From Haliotis asinina (Eukaryota; Mollusca; Gastropoda; Lepetellida; Haliotidae): a DNA stretch of 64,000 bases. Under the pieces are notes generated by a model that was not told the origin of the DNA, did no database searches, and was given only the letters and a program-made list of their open reading frames with translations. The number at the start of each line of letters is the position of its first letter. Within the stretch, counting starts at the first letter, position 1. A program made the position numbers and the translations under genes. Below are positions 11,810 through 25,300 of this stretch, in pieces. Location: contig NC_090282.1 in the NCBI RefSeq assembly GCF_037392515.1, positions 34,895,054 through 34,959,053 on the forward strand, given 5' to 3'.

Positions 11810-14800
11810 ACTTGAATACTAAACATTTTGTACTAAACATAGTAACAAAACAGTGAATAGTTTGTTTACTTATACAATATGGATGTTGGTAGGTTGTGAA
11901 AAAAATCACTTTCAAATTTGAATATAAAAATGCATCTTGTTATGTCATGTTTGAAAATAACTGTAAATCTTCATGTTGAATAAGCAGGTAGACATAATTG
12001 TGTTTTACCATTTGTGTTTTATTCTAGACTGTGTTAAAACAAAGATCAGATGTATTTTGTGATGTGTTCTTAATATATGTTGGACATGAACAATAATAAA
12101 CAATTAGAACAAAATATTTGACAAAATTCTGTATTTGTTCTTATGCAACTTGTAAGAAGACCTGACACATGGAAACTATACTGATATCATATCTACAATA
12201 TGTTGTAAATAATTCTGAACTGAATGTATGATGTAATCTGTCTTGTTATGTAACATGAAAGAAAGCCTGACACATGGATAGTGTATTGATATTATACCCT
12301 AGAATATATTATGTGTTGTAAATAATTATGAACTGGATATTCTTGTATGGAGCTTGTAAGAAAACCTGACACATGGATAGTATATTGATATTTTACCTAG
12401 AAAATGTGATGTTGCAAGTAATTATGAGCTGGATATATGATGAATCGTCTGTCTTGTTATGTAACATGAAAGAAAACCTGACACATGGATAGTAGATAGA
12501 TATGGTATCTACAGTATATTGTAAATAATTAAGAACTGAATATATTATGAAATCTGTCTTGTTATGTAACATGAAAGAAAGCCTGATACATGGATAGTAT
12601 ATGGATATTGTATGTACAATATGTTGTAAATAATTAAGAACTGAATATGATGATATCTTTCTTGTTATGCAACTGCAAGAAAATCTGATACATTGATAGT
12701 ATAATGATATTGTACCTTCAATATGTTATGGTGTAAATAATTATGAACTGGATATATGATGAGATACCTGTTTAAATACCTAGTAAATATTTTTCATCAT
12801 GGTGTTCAATATCAAATCTATTATTGACTAGTGTGTTTAGAACCCAACTCTTGTTGTGAATGAATGATTTCAACAATGGACTGTTAAGACATTTTGTGCT
12901 AAATATAGTAACAAAACAGTGAATATTTTGTTTACTTTCTTCGTACCAAGAAAGATGGAAGAGAATGTGGATGTTAGTAGGTTGTTAGTCACTGTAAATA
13001 AAACATTTTCAACCTTCAATGCTAAACATTTTGTACTAAATATTTAAACAAAACAGTGAATATTTTGTTTACTTATAGTTTGGAAGAAGATTGTGAAAAT
13101 ATCACTTTCAAATTTGAATACTAAAAAGCAATTCTTACAATGTCATGTTTGAAAATAACTGTAAATCTTTATATTGAATGAGCATGTGGACATAATTGTG
13201 TTTTACCATTTGTGTTTTATTCTAGACTGTGTTAAAACAAAGATCAGATGTATTTTGTGATGTGTTCTTAATATATGTTGGACATGAACAATTATAATAC
13301 AAATAGAACAACATATATGATGAAATTCTGTATTTGTTCTTATGGAACTTGTAAGAAAACCTGGCACATGAGTAGCGAACTGATATTGTACCTACCTATG
13401 TTGTAAATATTCCTGAACTGAATATATCATGAAATCTGTCTTGTTATGTAACATGAAAGAAAGCCTGACACATGGATAGTGTATTGATATTATACCCTAG
13501 AATATGTTGTGTGTTGTAAAAAATTATAAACTGGATATTCTTGTTATGCAACCTGTAAGAAAATCTGACACATGGATAGTATATTGATATTTTACCTAGA
13601 ATATGTGATGTTGTAAGTAATTATAAACTGGATATATGATGAATCATCTGTCTTGTTATGTAACATGAAAGAAAACCTGACACATGGATAGTAGATAGAT
13701 ATGGTATCTACAGTATATTGTAAATAATTAAGAACTGAATATATTATGAAATCTGTATTGTTATGTAACATGAAAGAAAGCCTGATATATGGATAGTATA
13801 TGGATATTGTATGTACAATATGTTGTAAATAATTAAGAACTGAATATGATGATATCCTTCTTGTTATGCTACTGCAAGAAAATCTGATACATGGATAGTA
13901 TAATGATATTGTACCTTCAATATGTTATGGTGTAAATAATTATGAACTGGATACAAGATGAGATACCTGTTTAGATACCTAGTAAATATTTTCCATCATG
14001 ATGTTCAATACCAAATCTATTATTGACTAGTCTGTTTAGAGCCCAACTTTTGTTGTGAATGAATGATTTCAACAATGGACTGTTAAGACATTTTGTGCTA
14101 AATATAGTAACAAAACAGTGAATATTTTGTTTACTTATTTCGTACCAAGAAAGATGGAAGAGAATGTGGATGTTAGTAGGTTGTTAGTCACTGTAAATAA
14201 AACATTTTCAAACTTGATTGCTAAACATTTTGTGCTAAACATAGTAACAAAACAGTGAATATTTTGTTTACTTATTTCGTGCCAAGAAAGATGGAAGAGA
14301 ATGTGGATTTTAGTAGGTTGGTAGTAACTAAATAAAACATTTTCAACCTTGAATACTAAACATTTTGTACTAAATATATACATGTAAACAAGACAGTGAA
14401 TAGTTTGTTTACTTATTTTGTGAAAAAAGAAAGATGTAATACAATTTGGATGTTGGTAGTTTGGAAGTAGGTTGTAAAAAAATCACTTTCAAATTTGAAT
14501 ACTAAAGAGCATCTTAGTGTGTCATGTTTGAAAATAACTGTAAATCTTTATGTTGAATAAGCAGGTTGACATAAATTTGTTTTAACATTTGTGTTTTATT
14601 CTAGACTGTGTTGAAACAAAGATCAGATGTATTTTGTGATGTGTTCTTAATATATGTTGGACATGAACAATTATAATACAAATAGAACAACATATATGAT
14701 GAAATTCTGTATTTGTTCTGATGCAACTTGTAAGAAAACCTGGCACATGAGTAGCGGACTGATATTGTACCTACCTATGTTGTAAATATTCCTGAACTGA

Positions 14801-15196
14801 ATATATCATGAAATCTGTCTTGTTATGTAACATGAAAGAAAGCCTGACACATGGATAGTATATGGATATTGTATGTACAATATGTTGTAAATAATTAAGA
14901 ACTGAATATGATGATATCCTTTTTGTTATGCCACTGCAAGAAAATTTGATACATTGATAGTATAATGATATTGTACCTTCAATATGTTATGGTGTAAATA
15001 ATTATGAACTGGATATATGATGAGATACCTATTTAAATACCTAGTAAATATTTTCCATCATGATGTTCAATACCAAATCTATTATTGACTAGTCTGTTTA
15101 GAGCCCAACTCTTGTTGTGAATGAATGATTTCAACAATGGACTGTTAAGACATTTTGTGCTAAATGTAGTAACAAAACAGTGAATATTTTGTTTAC

Positions 15197-18100
15197 TTAT
15201 TTCCTACCAAGAAAGATGGAAGAGAATGTGGATGTTAGTAGGTTGTTAGTCACTGTAAATAAAACATTTTCAAACTTGATTGCTAAACATTTTGTGCTAA
15301 ACATAGTAACAAAACAGTGAATATTTTGTTTACTTATTTCGTGCCAAGAAAGATGGAAGAGAATGTGGATTTTAGTAGGTTGGTAGTAACTAAATAAAAC
15401 ATTTTCAACCTTGAATACTAAACATTTTGTACTAAATATATACATGTAAACAAGACAGTGAATAGTTTGTTTACTTATTTTGTGAAAAAAGAAAGATGTA
15501 ATACAATTTGGATGTTGGTAGTTTGGAAGTAGGTTGTAAAAAAATCACTTTCAAATTTGAATACTAAAGAGCATCTTAGTGTGTCATGTTTGAAAATAAC
15601 TGTAAATCTTTATGTTGAATAAGCAGGTTGACATAAATTTGTTTTAACATTTGTGTTTTATTCTAGACTGTGTTGAAACAAAGATCAGATGTATTTTGTG
15701 ATGTGTTCTTAATATATGTTGGACATGAACAATTATAATACAAATAGAACAAAATATATGATGAAATTCTGTATTTGTTCTGATGCAACTTGTAAGAAAA
15801 CCTGGCACATGAGTAGCGGACTGATATTGTACCTACCTATGTTGTAAATATTCCTGAACTGAATATATCATGAAATCTGTCTTGTTATGTAACATGAAAG
15901 AAAGCCTGACACATGGATAGTATATGGATATTGTATGTACAATATGTTGTAAATAATTAAGAACTGAATATGATGATATCCTTTTTGTTATGCCACTGCA
16001 AGAAAATTTGATACATTGATAGTATAATGATATTGTACCTTCAATATGTTATGGTGTAAATAATTATGAACTGGATATATGATGAGATACCTATTTAAAT
16101 ACCTAGTAAATATTTTCCATCATGATGTTCAATACCAAATCTATTATTGACTAGTCTGTTTAGAGCCCAACTCTTGTTGTGAATGAATGATTTCAACAAT
16201 GGACTGTTAAGACATTTTGTGCTAAATGTAGTAACAAAACAGTGAATATTTTGTTTACTTATTTCCTACCAAGAAAGATGGAAGAGAATGTGGATGTTAG
16301 TAGGTTGTTAGTCACTGTAAATAAAACATTTTCAAACTTGATTGCTAAACATTTTGTGCTAAACATAGTAACAAAACAGTGAATATTTTGTTTACTTATT
16401 TCGTGCCAAGAAAGATGGAAGAGAATGTGGATTTTAGTAGGTTGGTAGTAACTAAATAAAACATTTTCAACCTTGAATACTAAACATTTTGTACTAAATA
16501 TATACATGTAAACAAGACAGTGAATAGTTTGTTTACTTATTTTGTGAAAAAAGAAAGATGTAATACAATTTGGATGTTGGTAGTTTGGAAGTAGGTTGTA
16601 AAAAAATCACTTTCAAATTTGAATACTAAAGAGCATCTTAGTGTGTCATGTTTGAAAATAACTGTAAATCTTTATGTTGAATAAGCAGGTTGACATAAAT
16701 TTGTTTTAACATTTGTGTTTTATTCTAGACTGTGTTGAAACAAAGATCAGATGTATTTTGTGATGTGTTCTTAATATATGTTGGACATGAACAATTATAA
16801 TACAAATAGAACAAAATATATGATGAAATTCTGTATTTGTTCTGATGCAACTTGTAAGAAAACCTGGCACATGAATAGCGAATTGATATTGTATTTACAG
16901 TATGTTGTAAATAATTATGAACTGAATATATGATGGAATCTGTCTTGTTATGTAACATGAAAGAAAACCTGACAAATGAATAGTATTGAAATATTGTATG
17001 TGCAGTATGTTGTAAATAATTATGAAGTGGATACATGATGAAATCTGTCTTGTTACGTGACATGAAAGAAATCCTGACACATGGATAGTATACTGCTATT
17101 GTATCTACAATATATTGCAAATAATTATGAACTGAATATATCATGAAATCTGTCTTGTTATGTAACATGAAAGAAAACCTGACTCATGGATAGTGTATTG
17201 ATATTATACCTAGAATATATTGTGTGTTGTAAATAATTATGAACTGGATATTCTTGTTATGCAGCTTGTAAGAAAACCTGACACATGGATAGTATATTGA
17301 TATTTTACCTAGAATATGTTTTGTTGGAAGGAATTATAAACTGGATATATGATGAATCATCTGTCTTGTTATGTAACATGAAAGAAAACCTGACACATGG
17401 ATAGTAGATAGATATGGTATCTACAGTACATTGTAAATAATTAAGAACTGAATATATTATGAAATCTGTATTGTTATGTAACATGAAAGAAAGCCTGACA
17501 CATGGATAGTATATGAATATTGTATGTACAATATGTTGTAAATAATTAAGAACTGAATATGATGATATCCTTCTTGTTATGCAACTGCAAGAAAATCTGA
17601 TACATTGATAGTATAATGATATTGTACCTTCAATATGTTATGGTGTAAATAATTATGAACTGGATATATGATGAGATACCTATTTAAATACCTAGTAAAT
17701 ATTTTCCATCATGATGTTCAATACCAAATCTATTATTGACTAGTCTGTTTAGAGCCCAACTCTTGTTGTGAATGAATGATTTCAACAATGGACTGTTAAG
17801 ACATTTTGTGCTAAATGTAGTAACAAAACAGTGAATATTTTGTTTACTTATTTCGTACCAAGAAAGATGGAAGAGAATGTGGATGTTAGTAGGTTGTTAG
17901 TCACTGTAAATATAACAATTTCAAACTTGATTGCTAAACATTTTGTGCTAAATATATAAACAAAACAGTGAATAGTTTGTTTACTTATAGTTTGGAAGAA
18001 GATTGTAAAAATATCACTTTCAAATTTGAATACTAAAAAGCAATTCTTACAATGTCATGTTTGAAAATATCTGTAAATCTTTATGTTGAATGAGCATGTG

Positions 18101-21100
18101 GACATAATTGTGTTTTACCATTTGTGTTTTATTCTAGACTGTGTTAAAACAAAGATCAGATGTATTTTGTGATGTGTTCTTAATATATGTAGGACATGAA
18201 CAGTTATAAAACCGTTAGAACAAAATATTTGACAAAATTCTGTATTTGTTCTTATGGAACTTGTAAGAAAACCTGGCACATGAGTAGCGAACTGATATTG
18301 TACCTACCTATGTTGTAAATATTCCTGAACTGAATATATGATGAAATCTGTCTTGTTATGTATCATGAAAGAAAGCCTGACACATGGATAGTATATTGAT
18401 GTTATACCTTGAATATGTTATGTGTTGTAAATAATTATGAACTGGATATTCTTCTTATGCAACTTGTAAGAAAACCTGACACATGAATTGTATATTGATA
18501 TTGTACCTACAATATGTTATGGTGTAAATAATTATGAAGTGGATACATGATGAAATATGTCTTGTTATGTAACATGAAAGAAAACCTGACACATGGATAG
18601 TGTATTGATATTATACCCTAGAATATGTTGTGTGTTGTAAATAATTATGAACTGGATATTCTTGTTATGCAACTTGTAAAAAAATCTGACACATGGATAG
18701 TATATTGATATTTTACCTAGAATATGTTGTGTGTTGTAAATAATTATAAACTGGATATTCTTGTTATGCAACTTGTAAAAAAACCTGACACATGAATTGT
18801 ATATTGATATTGTACCTACAATATGTTATGGTGTAAATAATTATGAAGTGGATACATGATGAAATCTGTCTTGTTACATGACATGAAAGAAAACCTGACA
18901 CATTGATAGTATACTGCTATTGTATCTACAATATATTGCAAATAATTATGAACTGAATATATCATGAAATCTGTCTTGTTATGTAACATGAAAGAAAACC
19001 TGACACATGGATAGTATATTGATATTTTACCTAGAATATGTTGTGTGTTGTAAATAATTATGAACTGGATATTCTTGTGATGCAACTTGTAAAAAAAACT
19101 GACACATGGATAGTATATTGATATTTTACCTAGAATATGTTGTGTGTTGTAAATAATTAAGAACTGAATATATTATGAAATCTGTATTGTTATGTAACAT
19201 GAAAGAAAGCCTGATACATGGATAGTATATGGATATTGTATGTACAATATGTTGTAAATAATTAAGAACTGAATATGATGATATCCTTCTTGTTATGCTA
19301 CTGGAAGAAAATCTGATACATGGATAGTATAATGATATTGTACCTTCAATATGTTATGGTGTAAATAATTATGAACTGGATATATGATGAGATACCTGTT
19401 TAGATACCTAGTAAATATTTTCCATCATGATGTTCAATACCAAATCTATTATTGACTAGTCTGTTTAGAGCCCAACTTTTGTTGTGAATGAATGATTTCA
19501 ACAATGGACTGTTAAGACATTTTGTGCTAAATGTAGTAACAAAACAGTGAATATTTTGTTTACTTATTTCGTACCAAGAAAGATGGAAGAGAATGTGGAT
19601 GTTAGTAGGTTGTTAGTCACTGTAAATAAAACATTTTCAAACTTGATTGCTAAACATTTTGTGCTAAACATAGTAACAAAACAGTGAATATTTTGTTTAC
19701 TTATTTCGTGCCAAGAAAGATGGAAGAGAATGTGGATTTTAGTAGGTTGGTAGTAACTAAATAAAACATTTTCAACCTTGAATACTAAACATTTTGTACT
19801 AAATATATACATGTAAACAAGACAGTGAATAGTTTGTTTACTTATTTTGTGAAAAAAGAAAGATGTAATACAATTTGGATGTTGGTAGTTTGGAAGTAGG
19901 TTGTAAAAAAATCACTTTCAAATTTGAATACTAAAGAGCATCTTAGTGTGTCATGTTTGAAAATAACTGTAAATCTTTATGTTGAATAAGCAGGTTGACA
20001 TAAATTTGTTTTAACATTTGTGTTTTATTCTAGACTGTGTTGAAACAAAGATCAGATGTATTTTGTGATGTGTTCTTAATATATGTTGGACATGAACAAT
20101 TATAATACAAATAGAACAAAATATATGATGAAATTCTGTATTTGTTCTTATGGAACTTGTAAGAAAACCTGGCACATGAGTAGCGGACTGATATTGTACC
20201 TACCTATGTTGTAAATATTCCTGAACTGAATATATCATGAAATCTGTCTTGTTATGTAACATGAAAGAAAGCCTGACACATGGATAGTATATGGATATTG
20301 TATGTACAATATGTTGTAAATAATTAAGAACTGAATATGATGATATCCTTTTTGTTATGCCACTGCAAGAAAATTTGATACATTGATAGTATAATGATAT
20401 TGTACCTTCAATATGTTATGGTGTAAATAATTATGAACTGGATATATGATGAGATACCTATTTAAATACCTAGTAAATATTTTCCATCATGATGTTCAAT
20501 ACCAAATCTATTATTGACTAGTCTGTTTAGAGCCCAACTCTTGTTGTGAATGAATGATTTCAACAATGGACTGTTAAGACATTTTGTGCTAAATGTAGTA
20601 ACAAAACAGTGAATATTTTGTTTACTTATTTCCTACCAAGAAAGATGGAAGAGAATGTGGATGTTAGTAGGTTGTTAGTCACTGTAAATATAACAATTTC
20701 AAACTTGATTGCTAAACATTTTGTGCTAAATATATAAACAAAACAGTGAATAGTTTGTTTACTTATAGTTTGGAAGAAGATTGTAAAAATATCACTTTCA
20801 AATTTGAATACTAAAAAGCAATTCTTGCAATGTCATGTTTGAAAATAACTGTAAATCTTTATGTTGAATGAGCATGTGGACATAATTGTGTTTTACCATT
20901 TGTGTTTTATTCTAGACTGTGTTAAAACAAAGATCAGATGTATTTTGTGATGTGTTCTTAATATATGTAGGACATGAACAGTTATAAAACCGTTAGAACA
21001 AAATATTTGACAAAATTCTGTATTTGTTCTTATGGAACTTGTAAGAAAACCTGGCACATGAGTAGCGAACTGATATTGTACCTACCTATGTTGTAAATAT

Positions 21101-22341
21101 TCCTGAACTGAATATATGATGAAATCTGTCTTGTTATGTATCATGAAAGAAAGCCTGACACATGGATAGTATATTGATGTTATACCTTGAATATGTTATG
21201 TGTTGTAAATAATTATGAACTGGATATTCTTCTTATGCAACTTGTAAGAAAACCTGACACATGAATTGTATATTGATATTGTACCTACAATATGTTATGG
21301 TGTAAATAATTATGAAGTGGATACATGATGAAATATGTCTTGTTATGTAACATGAAAGAAAACCTGACACATGGATAGTGTATTGATATTATACCCTAGA
21401 ATATGTTGTGTGTTGTAAATAATTATGAACTGGATATTCTTGTTATGCAACTTGTAAAAAAATCTGACACATGGATAGTATATTGATATTTTACCTAGAA
21501 TATGTTGTGTGTTGTAAATAATTATAAACTGGATATTCTTGTTATGCAACTTGTAAAAAAACCTGACACATGAATTGTATATTGATATTGTACCTACAAT
21601 ATGTTATGGTGTAAATAATTATGAAGTGGATACATGATGAAATCTGTCTTGTTACATGACATGAAAGAAAACCTGACACATTGATAGTATACTGCTATTG
21701 TATCTACAATATATTGCAAATAATTATGAACTGAATATATCATGAAATCTGTCTTGTTATGTAACATGAAAGAAAACCTGACACATGGATAGTATATTGA
21801 TATTTTACCTAGAATATGTTGTGTGTTGTAAATAATTATGAACTGGATATTCTTGTGATGCAACTTGTAAAAAAAACTGACACATGGATAGTATATTGAT
21901 ATTTTACCTAGAATATGTTGTGTGTTGTAAATAATTAAGAACTGAATATATTATGAAATCTGTATTGTTATGTAACATGAAAGAAAGCCTGATACATGGA
22001 TAGTATATGGATATTGTATGTACAATATGTTGTAAATAATTAAGAACTGAATATGATGATATCCTTCTTGTTATGCTACTGCAAGAAAATCTGATACATG
22101 GATAGTATAATGATATTGTACCTTCAATATGTTATGGTGTAAATAATTATGAACTGGATACAAGATGAGATACCTGTTTAGATACCTAGTAAATATTTTC
22201 CATCATGATGTTCAATACCAAATCTATTATTGACTAGTCTGTTTAGAGCCCAACTTTTGTTGTGAATGAATGATTTCAACAATGGACTGTTAAGACATTT
22301 TGTGCTAAATGTAGTAACAAAACAGTGAATATTTTGTTTAC
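15197..22341. repeat. 7145-bp higher-order repeat, copy 1 (units 1062-1589-1716-1062-1716)
   Basis: Five units in the order A(1062) B(1589) C(1716) A C. The two C units are told apart by variants: the first has CTACTGGAAG and GATATATGATGAG, the second CTACTGCAAG and GATACAAGATGAG. The same variants recur exactly 7145 bp later, so the HOR, not the single unit, is what was last duplicated. Boundaries are set on an arbitrary phase mark. Confidence 0.92.
16968..17277. repeat. Example of the ~105-bp satellite monomer
   Basis: Successive CCTGAC marks at 16968, 17073, 17178 and 17277 give periods of 105, 105 and 99 bp. The monomer runs from CCTGACACATGGATAGTATA to CTTGTTATGTAACATGAAAG. The 527-bp difference between the 1062- and 1589-bp units equals about five monomers, so unit length changes mainly by monomer gain and loss. 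Confidence 0.85.
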
Positions 22342-25300
22342 TTATTTCGTACCAAGAAAGATGGAAGAGAATGTGGATGTTAGTAGGTTGTTAGTCACTG
22401 TAAATAAAACATTTTCAAACTTGATTGCTAAACATTTTGTGCTAAACATAGTAACAAAACAGTGAATATTTTGTTTACTTATTTCGTGCCAAGAAAGATG
22501 GAAGAGAATGTGGATTTTAGTAGGTTGGTAGTAACTAAATAAAACATTTTCAACCTTGAATACTAAACATTTTGTACTAAATATATACATGTAAACAAGA
22601 CAGTGAATAGTTTGTTTACTTATTTTGTGAAAAAAGAAAGATGTAATACAATTTGGATGTTGGTAGTTTGGAAGTAGGTTGTAAAAAAATCACTTTCAAA
22701 TTTGAATACTAAAGAGCATCTTAGTGTGTCATGTTTGAAAATAACTGTAAATCTTTATGTTGAATAAGCAGGTTGACATAAATTTGTTTTAACATTTGTG
22801 TTTTATTCTAGACTGTGTTGAAACAAAGATCAGATGTATTTTGTGATGTGTTCTTAATATATGTTGGACATGAACAATTATAATACAAATAGAACAAAAT
22901 ATATGATGAAATTCTGTATTTGTTCTTATGGAACTTGTAAGAAAACCTGGCACATGAGTAGCGGACTGATATTGTACCTACCTATGTTGTAAATATTCCT
23001 GAACTGAATATATCATGAAATCTGTCTTGTTATGTAACATGAAAGAAAGCCTGACACATGGATAGTATATGGATATTGTATGTACAATATGTTGTAAATA
23101 ATTAAGAACTGAATATGATGATATCCTTTTTTTTATGCCACTGCAAGAAAATTTGATACATTGATAGTATAATGATATTGTACCTTCAATATGTTATGGT
23201 GTAAATAATTATGAACTGGATATATGATGAGATACCTATTTAAATACCTAGTAAATATTTTCCATCATGATGTTCAATACCAAATCTATTATTGACTAGT
23301 CTGTTTAGAGCCCAACTCTTGTTGTGAATGAATGATTTCAACAATGGACTGTTAAGACATTTTGTGCTAAATGTAGTAACAAAACAGTGAATATTTTGTT
23401 TACTTATTTCCTACCAAGAAAGATGGAAGAGAATGTGGATGTTAGTAGGTTGTTAGTCACTGTAAATAAAACATTTTCAAACTTGATTGCTAAACATTTT
23501 GTGCTAAACATAGTAACAAAACAGTGAATATTTTGTTTACTTATTTCGTGCCAAGAAAGATGGAAGAGAATGTGGATTTTAGTAGGTTGGTAGTAACTAA
23601 ATAAAACATTTTCAACCTTGAATACTAAACATTTTGTACTAAATATATACATGTAAACAAGACAGTGAATAGTTTGTTTACTTATTTTGTGAAAAAAGAA
23701 AGATGTAATACAATTTGGATGTTGGTAGTTTGGAAGTAGGTTGTAAAAAAATCACTTTCAAATTTGAATACTAAAGAGCATCTTAGTGTGTCATGTTTGA
23801 AAATAACTGTAAATCTTTATGTTGAATAAGCAGGTTGACATAAATTTGTTTTAACATTTGTGTTTTATTCTAGACTGTGTTGAAACAAAGATCAGATGTA
23901 TTTTGTGATGTGTTCTTAATATATGTTGGACATGAACAATTATAATACAAATAGAACAAAATATATGATGAAATTCTGTATTTGTTCTGATGCAACTTGT
24001 AAGAAAACCTGGCACATGAATAGCGAATTGATATTGTATTTACAGTATGTTGTAAATAATTATGAACTGAATATATGATGGAATCTGTCTTGTTATGTAA
24101 CATGAAAGAAAACCTGACAAATGAATAGTATTGAAATATTGTATGTGCAGTATGTTGTAAATAATTATGAAGTGGATACATGATGAAATCTGTCTTGTTA
24201 CGTGACATGAAAGAAATCCTGACACATGGATAGTATACTGCTATTGTATCTACAATATATTGCAAATAATTATGAACTGAATATATCATGAAATCTGTCT
24301 TGTTATGTAACATGAAAGAAAACCTGACTCATGGATAGTGTATTGATATTATACCTAGAATATATTGTGTGTTGTAAATAATTATGAACTGGATATTCTT
24401 GTTATGCAGCTTGTAAGAAAACCTGACACATGGATAGTATATTGATATTTTACCTAGAATATGTTTTGTTGGAAGGAATTATAAACTGGATATATGATGA
24501 ATCATCTGTCTTGTTATGTAACATGAAAGAAAACCTGACACATGGATAGTAGATAGATATGGTATCTACAGTACATTGTAAATAATTAAGAACTGAATAT
24601 ATTATGAAATCTGTATTGTTATGTAACATGAAAGAAAGCCTGACACATGGATAGTATATGAATATTGTATGTACAATATGTTGTAAATAATTAAGAACTG
24701 AATATGATGATATCCTTCTTGTTATGCAACTGCAAGAAAATCTGATACATTGATAGTATAATGATATTGTACCTTCAATATGTTATGGTGTAAATAATTA
24801 TGAACTGGATATATGATGAGATACCTATTTAAATACCTAGTAAATATTTTCCATCATGATGTTCAATACCAAATCTATTATTGACTAGTCTGTTTAGAGC
24901 CCAACTCTTGTTGTGAATGAATGATTTCAACAATGGACTGTTAAGACATTTTGTGCTAAATGTAGTAACAAAACAGTGAATATTTTGTTTACTTATTTCG
25001 TACCAAGAAAGATGGAAGAGAATGTGGATGTTAGTAGGTTGTTAGTCACTGTAAATATAACAATTTCAAACTTGATTGCTAAACATTTTGTGCTAAATAT
25101 ATAAACAAAACAGTGAATAGTTTGTTTACTTATAGTTTGGAAGAAGATTGTAAAAATATCACTTTCAAATTTGAATACTAAAAAGCAATTCTTACAATGT
25201 CATGTTTGAAAATATCTGTAAATCTTTATGTTGAATGAGCATGTGGACATAATTGTGTTTTACCATTTGTGTTTTATTCTAGACTGTGTTAAAACAAAGA

